From Erodium maritimum (Eukaryota; Streptophyta; Magnoliopsida; Geraniales; Geraniaceae): a DNA stretch of 64,000 nucleotides. The notes beneath the pieces are model-generated. The model was not told where the DNA came from. It worked only from the letters and a program-made list of their open reading frames with translations, and did not search any database. Where the stretch lies: assembly GCA_963921825.1 (NCBI GenBank), contig OY997595.1, positions 18,717,228 through 18,781,227 of the forward strand, written 5' to 3'. Of this stretch, positions 1 through 11,159 are shown piece by piece (position 1 is the stretch's first letter; every line of letters starts with the position of its first letter). Position numbers and translations under genes: made by a program.

Positions 1-2560
1 GTTATGGTACTGTCATTTGGGTCGCATAAACAAGAAGCGCCTATCAACACTTCAGAAGTGCGGGCTTTCAGGTTCATTCGAATTCCATTCGATCGATAGG
101 TGCAAGGTTTGTTTGATGGGCAAAATGACTAAAGTGCCCTTTATCGATCGCGATGAAAGGGCGGGTGAATTATTGGGGCTGATACACTCGAATGTGTGTA
201 GACCAATAAGTTCACTTGCCAGGAGGGGTTTTAACTACTTTATCACATTTACTGATGATTACAGTAAATATGGTTATGTCTCTTCGGTGAGACATAAGTC
301 TGAAGCTTTTGATAAATTCAAAGAGTTTAAGACTATAGTAGAAAACCAGCTCGACAAAGGTATTAAGGCACTTCGATTGGATCGAGGTGGAAAATACTTG
401 ACCACAGAGTTATTAGATCATCTAAAAGAGAATGGGATCCTTTTGGAATGGACTCCTCCTAGGTCACTGTAGTTGAAAGGTGTAGCCAAACGGAGAAATC
501 GGACATTGTTAGACAATGGTCTGTTCCATGATTAGTTGGACTGATCTCCCAATCTCTTTTAGGGGTTTTGCTCTAGAGACGACCGCATTCATAGTGAATC
601 GGGCTTCGACGAATGGTGTGGAAGGGACACCATTTTAAAAATGGTACGGGATGATGCCCGCTTTGTCCTTCCTAAAGATTTGTGGTTGCGAGGCTTATGT
701 GAAACATTTGGTTTCGACTAAGCTCGAACCAAGATCTGAGATATGCACCTTCGTGTGGTATCCCAAAGCAACAAGGGGATACTATTTCTACAATCCCAGT
801 GAGAACATGGTGTTCGTCGCTTGGGGTGGGGTCTTTATGGAAAAGAAGTTTTGTTTCCAAAGACGTCATTGGGAGGACTGTGCATCTCGAAGAAATTCAG
901 GATGGTACAGATCTGTCTAAACCAATTGGCAACCCAGTAGAAAGGAGCCAGAGATTGTCGTAGAGTAAGAACCAATTCCTGTTACAATTCCGGAAGGTCC
1001 AAGGCGATTTGAAAGGATCAATCTTCCACCTCCAAGATATGGTATCCGGAGGTGACAATGAAGTCATGGTGGATCACGATGATCCAGCCACCTTTCAGGA
1101 AGTCGTGGATGGGCCCAACTCCGAGTTATGGCTGGGAGCCATGAGGGAGGAAATGCAATCCATGTCGGACAACCGAGTCTGGGAACCGGTTGATCCCATC
1201 AATGGTGTGAGGACCATAGGATGCAAATGGATCTTCAAGGTGAAGATGGACATGGACGGCAACCCTCTGACCTACAAAGCTCAATTGTGGCGAAAGGTTA
1301 TAGGCAGATCCAATGGATTGACTATGAGGAAACCTTCTCCTTAGTGGCTATGGTCAAAATCGATCCAAATTCTTCTTGACATAACTGCGTATCATAATTA
1401 CGAGATATGGCAAGTGGATGTCAAAACCGCTTTCCTAAATGGAAATTTGACTGAGTACGTTTGTATGTCTCGGCCCAAAGGTTTTGACGATCCGAAGAAT
1501 AAGGGAAAGATTTATAAGTTGTTGAAATCCATTTATGGATTGAAACGAACTTCTCGGAGTTGGATCCTTCGTTTTGATGAAGCTGTAATTGGATTTGGCT
1601 TAATCAAGAACGAGGATGAATCTTGCGTTTATAAGAAGGCTAGTGGGAGCAATATTACCTTTCTGGTTCTCATTGAAAACGACATCCCAACCTTGCACGA
1701 GACTAAAGCTTGGTTGAGGAAGTGTTTTTCAATAAAGGACTTAGGCGATGCTTCTCATATCTTAAGGATTAAGATATGTAGAGATCGCACCAAGAGGGTC
1801 TTGGATTTAAGTCAGGGAACCTATGTGAACAAGGCATTGAGTAGGTTCTTAATGCTCGATTCAAAGAAAGGACTCTTACCCACTAGTCATGGCATTCATC
1901 TCAGCAAGACTTAGTGTCCTAAGACACCTGATGAGCTGAAAAGGATGATGAGAATCCTATGCGCCTGGGGGCAGGATCGATCATATATGCCATGACATGT
2001 ATGAGACCAGACGTCTCGTAAGCCTTATGTTGTACCAGTAGACATCATTCTAACCTGGGGGAAAGATGATGCTGAACTAGTCGTCGAAGGATGAGTAGAC
2101 GCTAGTTTTCCAAGACAAATCCAGATGACTTTAGAAGTCAATCAGGATATGTGTTTACGCTGAATGGCAGAGCTTTAGCTGGGAAAGCGTAAAGCAAGAT
2201 ACCATTGCCGAATCTACGATAGAGGCCAAGTACATGGATGCTGCAGAGGCAGCTAAGGAGGCTATGTGGATTTGGAAATTCATGGCAGGGCTGGGTGTAA
2301 TTAAAAACCCATCCAGTCCGGTGAATCCATTTTGCGACAACACAAGGGCCATTGCGCAAGCTAAAAGCCTAGATCGCATAACAAATCCAAACATGTACTG
2401 CGGCGTATCCACCTCATCAGATAAATACTGAACTGAGGTGAAGTGAAGATAACCGATATTGCAATAGATGATAACATAGCCAACCCTTTGACTAAGGCAG
2501 TGTCACTGCCTGAACATGTTAGACATGTAAAGTCGATGGGGGACATATTGGAGTTTAGAT
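1..2560 (+). pseudogene. copia-A pol polyprotein remnant (integrase, RT, RNase H)
   Basis: Degenerate copia polyprotein. Visible blocks in order are the pre-integrase segment (about 17-110, GRINKKRLSTLQKCG), the integrase core (about 230-470, TFTDDYSKYGY and LRLDRGGKY), the integrase-RT linker (651-900, STKLEPR and YYFYNPSENMVF), RT (1100-1900, EEMQSM, WIFKVK, VDVKTAFLNGNL, KSIYGLKR) and RNase H (2160-2400, EAKYMDAAEAAKEA, CDNTRAIAQAK). Lesions: TAG at 470-472 where the family normally has glutamine; a four-T run at 849-852 that shifts frame; a stop at about 1342; and no YVDD catalytic motif near 1672, where the family sequence LVLYVDDIL should stand but the translation reads LVLIENDIP. A further segment between RT and RNase H is missing. 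It cannot encode working RT. The same lesions occur in the minus-strand copy. Confidence 0.9.
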
Positions 2561-2572
2561 TGGAACTAGGGC

Positions 2573-2583
2573 AAGTGGGAGAT
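2573..2583 (+). promoter_or_regulatory. Polypurine tract of copia-A copy 1
   Basis: The purine run AAGTGGGAGAT lies immediately before the 3' LTR. This is the usual plus-strand primer position in copia elements and fixes the LTR start at 2584. Confidence 0.75.
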
Positions 2584-4270
2584 TGTTAGTCTTAGTGCCC
2601 GTAGTTCAATCCTAAATGTCCAAATGTATATATCATCGTTAGCAATAAAATTAAAGCGGCTTTATATTACTTATGTGTTGGAGTAATATATCGATGTGTG
2701 CTCTGATCTATGCCCACCATGCGAATAGAACCATAGATCGAGATAGATCACACTCGATGGGTCCCTAGTCAACAAAGCTTCACTAGAAGCGACTAGTATG
2801 AAAGATGGCTCTTTATGGCTTACGTTCTGTTAGTCATTGGAATGGGATTCCGGAGTCTGATCATAGATATCATGTGGGACATGATATTGGACGACCCGCC
2901 CTGAATATGTGCCATAGATTAAGTCATGAACATATTCAGTGTTGTAGCTTGTCATGTATCCTTAGACCAAGGAGTCTTTGTGATCGCTATGTAGTCAACA
3001 ACTGAGTTTGACCTGAGCCTAACGTTGTCCGTAACAGGGCTTCTATAACGGCCAGGATTGGCTTGGGGACGGGCTACATGAGTGACACGAAAGACGGCTA
3101 AGGGATTTATCCCTCATACTAAGGTATGGGAAAGATATCGGTTCTCGGCCACTTGATCGAGAGTGACTGGAAGAATAGCATGGCCATGCACATGATACTG
3201 GGTATCATATCTTCAGTCATCTCACATATCAAGGAACGGTGATTGAGAATAATAAGGATGACGGCTCTATGCCTTATCTCAATCAGGATATCGGAGATAA
3301 AAGGATAATGACAGGGACGACGGAAAGGTTAGAATCGACAGGTCGATTCGTTATGTAATGTCGGGCAATACTAAAGTCTCATTAGTTGCCACTTAAATAG
3401 GATCAAGTAAAATGGGATTTTATGTTGATCTATTGACATGCATAAACCTAAGGGTCACACCGGAGGATGAAACTCATTGACACATTTATGGAGAATGGCC
3501 AAAAGGGAGTTGTCTCGGGACATGACCAAAACTGGGTTTTGGGTCATGTGCCCGTAAGTGAATAGGACTTTACGGATCGAGACAAGGCTTGGAGTCTTGG
3601 GATTGATCGCGTCGGATAATGTTGGACATTTCCGGTATGGAAGGCTTGGAGGCGATGAGCGAATCACGAGACCTCGTTGGAAATGGCCACGGGCCATGTT
3701 CCAAGAGGCCCATGAAAGGCCCATGCAACCAAGGCCCATGGAACTAATTAATCAAGTCTTGATTAATTAGTACTAAGTAAGCAAGACAAGGATTAAGGTG
3801 TTGGTGATTCACCACCTAACCCAATCTTGTCTTGCCATACTTTGTCCTATTTACACCTTACTTGACACCATACTTGTCCCATGCCTTTAGTTGGACAAGT
3901 ATGGGTTTTGTTATGTTTAAGTCATCTTTTTTCAACATAACAAACACAAGACAAGAATAGGAAACACATTTTCTCTCCCTCTTCCATGGCCATTTCGGGT
4001 TTGGCTAGTTTCCTCCTCCATTTTTGTGTTCTTGAGTCCTCAAAGAGAAGAACTACGTGGCTTTGATTCCCATGTGGATACGTAGGCGTCTTGGAGACTC
4101 AAGCCAATCATTCGTTACCCGGTGTTCTTGTTTTGGTAAGAACTAGTGCTGAATTTTTCTCTTGTGAATCCATTCTTTGTTAGTTGTTTCATGGTTTTAA
4201 TCGTCTCTTGGTTTTCCTTGATTTTCCGCTGCGAGTTGGTTCATCTCCAACCCTACCTCGAGACCCAACA
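2584..4270 (+). repeat. 3' LTR of copia-A copy 1 (1687 bp)
   Basis: The LTR begins TGTTAGTC after the polypurine tract and ends CCCAACA, so it has the TG...CA termini. Two further copies occur at 41679-43356 (minus) and about 47890-49506 (plus, inverted relative to its own element). It differs at a few sites from those two, which are more like each other. Open frames inside it, such as those at 2805-3005 and 3455-3739, recur in all copies but match nothing I know; I regard them as chance. Confidence 0.92.
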
Positions 4271-7200
4271 TGGACTTCATTTTTGTTTGATACGGGAGCT
4301 TCCCATTCGTTCATATCTTCGTCTATTGCTTCTTCTTTGGGTTTGCGGGTTGAGACTTTGAGTCAGCCCCTTTGTTTGGAGACCCCAGCTACGGGTGCGG
4401 TGGTGTTGAGCACCGTTTGTAGGGACTGTGCGATTAGGGTGGCAGATTGCCCTTTTCTTGGTGACTTACTCGTTGTTGACATGAACGCCTTTGACGTGAT
4501 TCTGGGTATGGACTGGCTCACGAGGTATCGAGCGACGATCGACTGCTATAGACGTCAGGTGACAGTGAGGTCAGGTGATAGGGTGATCACGTGTGTCTTG
4601 GGTAGCAAGAGCGGAGTTCTCCTATCCGCTTTGACTACGGGGTCTGAGGCAGAGATCGTGTGGAGTAGCAGTGAGCTACCGAGGGTAGTGCGTGAGTTCC
4701 CGGAGGTCTTCCCGGAGGAACTATCGGGCTTGCCACCAGCGCGAGAGGTGGAGTTCAGGATCGATCTGATCCCGGGTACGGCGCCGATCTCGATGACGCC
4801 GTATCGGTTTGCGCCAGCCGAGTTGGTCGAACTTAAGCGACAACTCGAGGAACTGCAGCAGAAGGGGTTCATCCGGCCGAGCGTATCTCCGTGGGGAGCG
4901 CCCGCCCTTTTCGTGAAAAAGAAGGGTGGAGCCTTGAGGATGTGCATCGACTACAGGAAGCTGAACCGGGTGACAGTGAAGAACCGCTACCCGATGCCGA
5001 GGATTGATGATTTATTCGACCAGCTGAGGGGAGCAAAGTACTTCTCAAAGATCGATCTTCGATCTGGTTACTACCAGCTGAGAGTCCGGGCTGAGGACGT
5101 GGAGAAGACAGCGTTCCGTTCTCGTTATGGACATTTCGAGTTTCTGGTGATGCCGTTCGGTTTGACGAACGCGCCGGCCGCCTTTATGGACTTGATGAAT
5201 GGCATCTTCAGACCTTATCTAGACCAGTTCGTGGTAGTCTTCGTCGATGATATCTTGATCTACTCGCCCAGTGAGGAGGCGCAAGCGGAGCATCTGCGGA
5301 CCGTTTTGACACTCTTACGCACTCACCAGTTGTACGACAATATGGAGAAGTGCGAATTTTGGCTCACAGAGGTGAAGTTCCTCGGGCACGTGGAATCTCG
5401 GGAGGGCATCTTGGTCGACCCAGCCAAGGTTGAGGCAGTGCCGAAGTGGGCGAGACCCAGCAGTGTATTTGAGATTCGGAGTTTCCTCGGGTTGTCAGGC
5501 TATTACCGGCGCTTCGTTCAGGATTTCTCCCGCCTTGCAGCACCTATGACAGCTTTGACCCGCAAGGGAGCGGAGTACATTTGGACGGATGAGTGTGAGC
5601 GCTCTTTTTGCGAGCTAAAGGCTCGATTGACTACCGCTCCAGTGTTGATTGTTCCAGAGCGGGGAGTGGGCTATGACGTGTATTGTGACGCCTCAGGCGA
5701 AGGGCTAGGGTGTGTTCTGATGCAGGGTGGAAAGGTGGTCGCTTACGGCTCGAGGCAGTTGAAGGTGCATGAGCGTCACTACCCGACCCATGATCTTTAG
5801 CTAGCAGCGGTAGTATTTGCGCTGAAGAGCTGGAGACATTATCTGTATGGTGAGCAGTTCAGGGTGTTTTCAGACCACAAGAGTCTCAAGTATATCTTCT
5901 CGCAGCGTGATCTGAACATGCGCCAAAGGCGATGGATGGAGCTACTTGAAGAGTACGACTTCGAGTTGCTCTATCATCCGGGCAAGGCGAACGTGGTCGC
6001 CGATGCTTTGAGTAGGAAGTCGAGTCACTGCGTTGCCAGTATGGCATTCCAAGAGTGGGACATGCTGGAGCAGTTGAGCTTATTCAGACTAGAGTTGGAG
6101 GAGGTCACAGAGAGTATGGCTTTGTGTGCCTTAGTGGCTCAGCCCACACTTTTTGCTCGAGTGCTAGAGGCACAGACCGGGGACGCCGAGACAGCAGGGA
6201 TACGTGAGAGATTGATGGAGGGTGCCGAGCTCGAGGGTTGGGAGATGGGCACCGATCAGGGTATCCGCTTTAGAGGACGGCTGTTTGTACCCAGTGGGTG
6301 TAGAGACACCGTGTTGCGTGAGTGCCACCACTCCCGTCTGGTTGTGCACCCCGGTGGCAACAAGATGTATAGGGACATGCGACGACAGTTTTGGTGGAGT
6401 GGGATGCGTGGTGCAGTGGCAGAATTCGTTTCCCGATGCCTCACCTGCCAACAGGTGAAGGCCGAGCACATGCGTCCCGCAGGCTTGTTACAGCCTTTAC
6501 CGATCTCCGAATGGAAGTGGGAGCATGTGACTATGGATTTTGTGTGTGGGTTGCCCAGATCGTCGAAGGGGCATGACGCTGTTTGGGTGGTGGTTGATCG
6601 ACTGACCAAGTCGGCCCATTTTCTGGGTATGAGGATGACTGATTCTGTGGACATGTTGGGTCGTTTGTATGTCAGGGAGATTGTTCCTCTACACGGTGTA
6701 GCAGTGTCAGTGGTATCGGATAGAGACCATCGTTTCACATCCAGGTTCTGGAAGAGTCTACAGAAGGCTTTGGGCACTAAGGTCCTGTTGAGTACAACTT
6801 ACGATCCCGAGACAGATGGACAGTCAGAGCGCACCATTCAGATTCTTGAGGACATGCTTCGGGCTTGTGTGCTTGACTTTCAGGGATCATGGGAGGATCA
6901 TTTGCCTTTGGAAGAGTTTGCCTACAACAACAGTTACCAGTCCAGCATTGGTATGGCACCATTTGAGGCCTTATATGGCAGACCTTACAGATCGCCGGTG
7001 TGTTGGGCTGAGGTTGGGGACCGAAGCTTACTTGGGCCAGACATGATCAGGGAGACGGCCGAGAAGATCAATTTGATTAGGGTGCGGCTGAAGACCGCAC
7101 AGAGTCGGCAGAAGAGCTACGCAGACAGGCGTCGTAGACCACTTGAGTTCATGGTCGGGGAACATGTGTTTCTGAGGGTGAGCCCGAAGAAGGGTCTTGT

Positions 7201-7576
7201 GCGGTTTAACCGCAGCGGAGGCAAGCTGGCACCGCGTTTCATCGGACCATTTGATGTGTTAGAGAAGATTGGAGCTGTAGCTTATCGGTTGGCCTTGCCA
7301 CCGCAGCTTGGGAACGTGCATAACGTTTTCCATGTGTCCCAACTGCGGAAGTACATAGCAGACCCTTCGCACATCATTGAGTGGTCAGACATCGAGGTAG
7401 CAGACAATGTCACCTTTGAAGAGCAGCCCGTAGAGATCTTGGGTACAAAGGAGAAGGTCCTGCGGAACAAGAAGATTTCGTTAGTCTTGGTACGGTGGGG
7501 TCACCAAGGATCTGGATCCACGTGGGAGCGCGAGGAGGAGATCCGCGAGAAGTATCCCCACCTGTTCGACCTCTGA
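4271..7576 (+). pseudogene. gypsy pol polyprotein with one in-frame stop
   Basis: The reading frame is continuous from 4271 to 7576 except for TAG at 5798-5800, in RNase H just after YPTHDL, where relatives have glutamate (probably GAG to TAG). Domains: aspartic protease with DTGASHSF near 4289; RT with [10 protein letters not shown] and the catalytic FVDD at about 5240-5251; RNase H ([10 protein letters not shown], then FSDHKSLKY after the stop); integrase with an HHCC zinc finger (about 6322-6470) and DDE residues (near 6535, 6720 and 6830, the last in DGQSER); GPY-type C-terminus (GPFDVLEKIG); and a chromodomain-like tail ending near KYPHLFDL. The upstream ATG at 4184 lies in the copia LTR, so the long chimeric frame starting there is accidental. 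The catalytic residues I can see are retained, which suggests a fairly young copy. Confidence 0.92.
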
Positions 7577-7612
7577 GGTACGCCTTGTCTTTAAATTTCG
7601 AGGACGAAATTC

Positions 7613-7628
7613 TTTTAAGGGGGGTAGA
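7613..7628 (+). promoter_or_regulatory. Polypurine tract of the gypsy element
   Basis: The run TTTTAAGGGGGGTAGA precedes the 3' LTR. The preceding motif, AATTTCGAGGACGAAATT, is shared with the minus-strand gypsy element at about 60247-60270, which supports the assignment. Confidence 0.7.
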
Positions 7629-10434
7629 TGGTAAGACCCGCCCCCGGTCGATCCCGGTAAAACCGGTGAATCCTAGCTAAGTTTGACTTTGGGCCGGAAA
7701 AGTCAACCGATGACTCGGAAAGTCAGTCGGGACCTTTCCGGGGCCCAAAAAGCTTAGCCATTAGCACAGTTAGCTTAGTTGGGTCGTTTCCTTTAGTTTG
7801 ACTGTATTATTGTTAAAGTCAACTGTCGGTCAAACTCGGGCTTAATATCGGTTAATTGTCGATAAATCTTGGAAAGCTGGAAAATTATTAAATAGGAGTG
7901 ACCTCACATGACACTTGTCATGCTTGGCTTGGAGGATGAGATTTGGGGCTCCAAATGACCCTCATACCCTCCTAAGTTACCTTTAAAGGGATAAGACCTT
8001 AAGGGCTTTTGAGTAAATTGACATTTTAGGTCATTTAAAAGAAAGAGAGCAACAATTCAGCCCATTTGTTGTTGTTTCAGCCGAAAATCACAAGAGAGAG
8101 GAGAGGAGGAGCTCACTTTCTTGAGGAAGAAGATAGAGAAGAAAGCTTGGATTTTGAAGCTTGTTCTTGGTCCTTTTGCCTTCATTTTCACTCCATCTTC
8201 TCCATCTCAACTATCTAGAGGTAAGGATGCTCTCAACTCTCCATTTCTTCCACTTCCAATCTATGGGTTTTGTGGGGTTTGGCTTAAAAGTTGAAGAACT
8301 TGCTTTTTGATTGATTGCTTGGAGAAGAAGTAGTGAAGTAGGTTGTTGGATTGAGTTTTGGTTGAAGTTTGATGAACCCATTGAGGGTGTAGTTGCTGGG
8401 TATCTTTGGTGGATTATTTTGGAGCTAGGAGAGTTTAGAAATGGAGTTTGTGTTGGGATTTTCGTGAAATTCGAGTTGGGGAAGAAAGGGGAAGGAGCTG
8501 GTCAGGTCTGATACGGAATCTGACCCGGACCGGGCCAGATACCGGCACGGTAGGCCGCACGGAACGTGCCTGGTACCGGAACGGCACCCGGCACGGCACC
8601 CGGCACGGAACGGGCCTGGTACCGGCACGGCACCCGGCACGGCACCCGGCACGGAACGGGCCTGGTACCGGCACGGCACCCGGCACGGAACGGGCGGGAG
8701 TCCGGCACGGGACCTGATACGGTCCGTGTCGCTCACCGGGCCGGTCTGTGTCGTGTTCCGTTCTGGATTCCGGGCCGGCCTGTGACAGGGTCTGTGCCAT
8801 GTTCCGGCACGGCAAGCCACACGGTCCGTTTGGCATTCCGGATCAGATCCCCAGAGCCTAAAACCCTTCCTTTTAGCTCAATTTGATTCCCACTTTTCCT
8901 CTTCAAACCTTGATCCATTTCTGAACTTTTTTGTGTATTTTGAGGAGAAGAACACTTGGTTGAGGAATCTAATTTGTGTTCTTTTGGTGGTTCAAAACCT
9001 TGGAACCAAGCTAGGAAAGGAGGAAGAGCGTGGACACAAGTTAGCGGAGCTTTTATCACGCCGGGACCCGAGTGAAGAGCGAAGTGGTGATCAACGGGCT
9101 TCGTCAAAGTGTTGAGAGGAGGACCTTGAGGTAGGGAAAGCCTTAACCTCTCGTTTACGATGCTTAGTATGCATGCTAGGTTAATAAAATTGGAAAGGTC
9201 CTAGAAATGCCTATAGGATGCGAATAACTAGCATAATCGTCTTTCAATTTCTAATAATCGGAATTGTCTAGTGGTGACCGATTAGGATGCCAATCACTAG
9301 TGTAACTCTCTTTCAATACTTGGGAATTGATTGTCTGGTAGAGGATCCTTGGCAAAGCCCTCGGACTAGTTGCGTGTTAGGATCACATGCTTGGTTGTTG
9401 ATTGCTTAGTGGATAGGCTAAAGAGTCTAATGAAACTAGTGGTCTTGCATGTGTGAATGCTCTTTTGAAGGTTTTTATGATTAGTTGATTACACTCGTAC
9501 TTTCTCGTTGATTGTATTCGAATGATTACTTGATTTACTTGATTTACTTGAATGGTTGTTTGGAGCATCGAGTATGACTGGTTGTGCCGAGCGGTGCAAT
9601 CAGGTGATCGATGCCCCGGTGGTTCGAAACTGGTAAGTGAACGGTAAGTTGGGATTGTGTGATTGGTGTGCTATGTTTGCGTGATTCGTGTACTGTTTGT
9701 TGTGGTGAATTGGTGATGTGTGAGCCATGTGTGGAATTGAATTGGTGGTTATTGAACTTGTATTATTTCGTGTTTCGGTTGAGTGCGTTATTCAATTATT
9801 AACTACCTATTATTAAATTGTCCAAGTGTATGCTCCCTATGGGAGTAATACCTTGGTTCCCGAGGACATAAAATCCCTTGGAGACGTTTATGAGAATCCC
9901 GATGATAAGCGCCCCGAAGGGTTGTTTCCGGTCGCCTCAACGTTATGCGTCTCCTCTGGATTTGAGGGAAAATCCGAGAGGACACATTATGTGGATCGGA
10001 GGGTGGAGACTTCATGTGCCACGACATTGGTTGATTTATCTATTACCTGTGTTTGTTAAGATGTTTTTGGTTGACTTGTTGTTGATCTTATTGAGTTGAA
10101 GGTCCATCTTGTTATGTGTTTTCCCTACTGAGCGCAAGCTCACCCCTACGAGTTTATTGTTGTGTTTACAGGCTTGATAGAGGAGTAGAGGCTCGGGAGC
10201 TTCTCGGTGTGGGTGTCCATAGAGACTTCGTGTTTATTTTTATTTCTGTTGGACTAGATTTTGTGGAGATTTATTATTACACCCCCGGAGGGTTATTCAT
10301 GTTTAAACCAGATTTTGTGGATTGTAGTTTCTTATTCGAGATTTTCAGGAACTAAATGTTGATTTATTAATTTATTGTCTTCTATTACTCGTCATGCCTC
10401 GAGTTCGGGCGATAACCGGATTTGGGGCGTTACA
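7629..10434 (+). repeat. 3' LTR of gypsy element, family A (2806 bp)
   Basis: It starts TGGTAAGACCCGCC after the polypurine tract and ends GGGGCGTTACA. The end motif GGGGCGT(T/G)ACA is shared with the LTRs at 32407, 36199, 57614 and 58062. A block at about 9830-10020 is clearly homologous to 58595-58800 on the minus strand. Open frames inside, including those on both strands over 8425-8890, come from a GC-rich minisatellite and are not genes. Confidence 0.88.
8569..8700. repeat. 46-bp GC-rich minisatellite within the LTR
   Basis: Units beginning CCTGGTACCGG start at 8569, 8615 and 8661, a period of 46 bp, and are built from a smaller GGCACGGCACCC motif. Degenerate GCACGG motifs flank it over about 8520-8830. 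It produces repetitive arginine-rich or proline/valine-rich open frames in several frames. Confidence 0.85.
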
Positions 10435-11159
10435 CAACGTGTCGGCGAGGGGTTGGGACTCCGACTAACCATTGGGTCAGCGACGTCTAGTCACGTCGTT
10501 GCAAAAAGTTGAGGCGACCACCTGCGATGACACCCCAAACCATGCCGACTGCGATGACTAACCGTGGAAGCGAGCCGTTGCAGGACCTGTGACAAACCCA
10601 GTAAATTGTCTGAAGGCTATGAAATTATTTCTTGTGATATGGAAACTACGTAACAGTAAATGAACCACAAAAACATTAAATAACTTAATATGGGTGTGTC
10701 CTAATTGAAATACTGAGATCTTCCAATACTCAAACGTTACTGAACAAGTTATAACCAGTCGGGTAATATTCTTTGGTCCATCGAAGAGGAGGTTTGGCTT
10801 TTCCGTCTTGAATGATATGGTTTGGTGCAATTACACTATACTTCCTTCCTAGATGTCAACGTTTGTTGTCTTCCCTCAGATATGTGTGAGGGCCTCGAAG
10901 TAAACTTCTGTGCTGAAACCCACCTGACAGAAGAGAGCCTTAATGATACCGGGTAGTGGCAGTTCCACCATTCACGCAATGGTTGGGAAGTATCAACTTA
11001 ACCCCCTGTCAATGCCGCTATCAAATTAGAGGTGAGGGTACTTCCCACCCCTCATCTGTTTTACCACTTCTATGAATAACTTGGTTGTGTCGATATCAAC
11101 CTCTTGAAAAACCCAAGGCATTTCCATGCACCGATAAGAAGATTCGTGTCATGAATCTA
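10435..11159. other. Unassigned sequence between two retroelements
   Basis: No domain or repeat is recognised here. It is stop-rich in all frames and lies between the end of the gypsy LTR and the first identifiable copia integrase residues. It may be decayed 5' copia sequence, but nothing readable supports that. Confidence 0.4.

Larger units (their letters stand above)
1..4270 (+). mobile_element. Ty1/copia element copia-A copy 1, 3' part
   Basis: This is the downstream part of a Ty1/copia LTR retrotransposon; its 5' LTR and gag lie before the window. Pol remnants run from the pre-integrase region to RNase H, followed by a polypurine tract at 2573-2583 and a 3' LTR at 2584-4270. The domain order integrase, reverse transcriptase, RNase H identifies copia rather than gypsy. 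A second copy of the same family lies on the minus strand at 41679-49635 and is nearly identical over this interval. The element ends exactly where gypsy protease sequence begins at 4271, which suggests insertion into that gypsy element. Confidence 0.93.
4271..10434 (+). mobile_element. Ty3/gypsy chromovirus (Tekay-like), protease to 3' LTR
   Basis: Domain order protease, RT, RNase H, integrase, chromodomain-like C-terminus marks a Ty3/gypsy chromovirus, most like the Tekay/Del clade. The 3' LTR follows at 7629-10434. Gag, the primer-binding site and the 5' LTR are absent; they may lie upstream of the copia element that abuts 4271. A related but rearranged element lies on the minus strand at 58062-64000. 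Confidence 0.92.

Noticed and set aside
3455-3739. 94-codon ORF conserved in three copies
   Set aside because: It is part of the copia-A LTR and is conserved because the LTR is; it has no known domain and ORFs exist on both strands.
6164-6777. Long antisense ORFs opposite gypsy pol
   Set aside because: They are shadows of the integrase coding frame on the other strand.
8425-8890. Several overlapping ORFs of 68-133 codons on both strands
   Set aside because: They arise from a GC-rich 46-bp minisatellite that lacks stops in many frames; the peptides are simple repeats.
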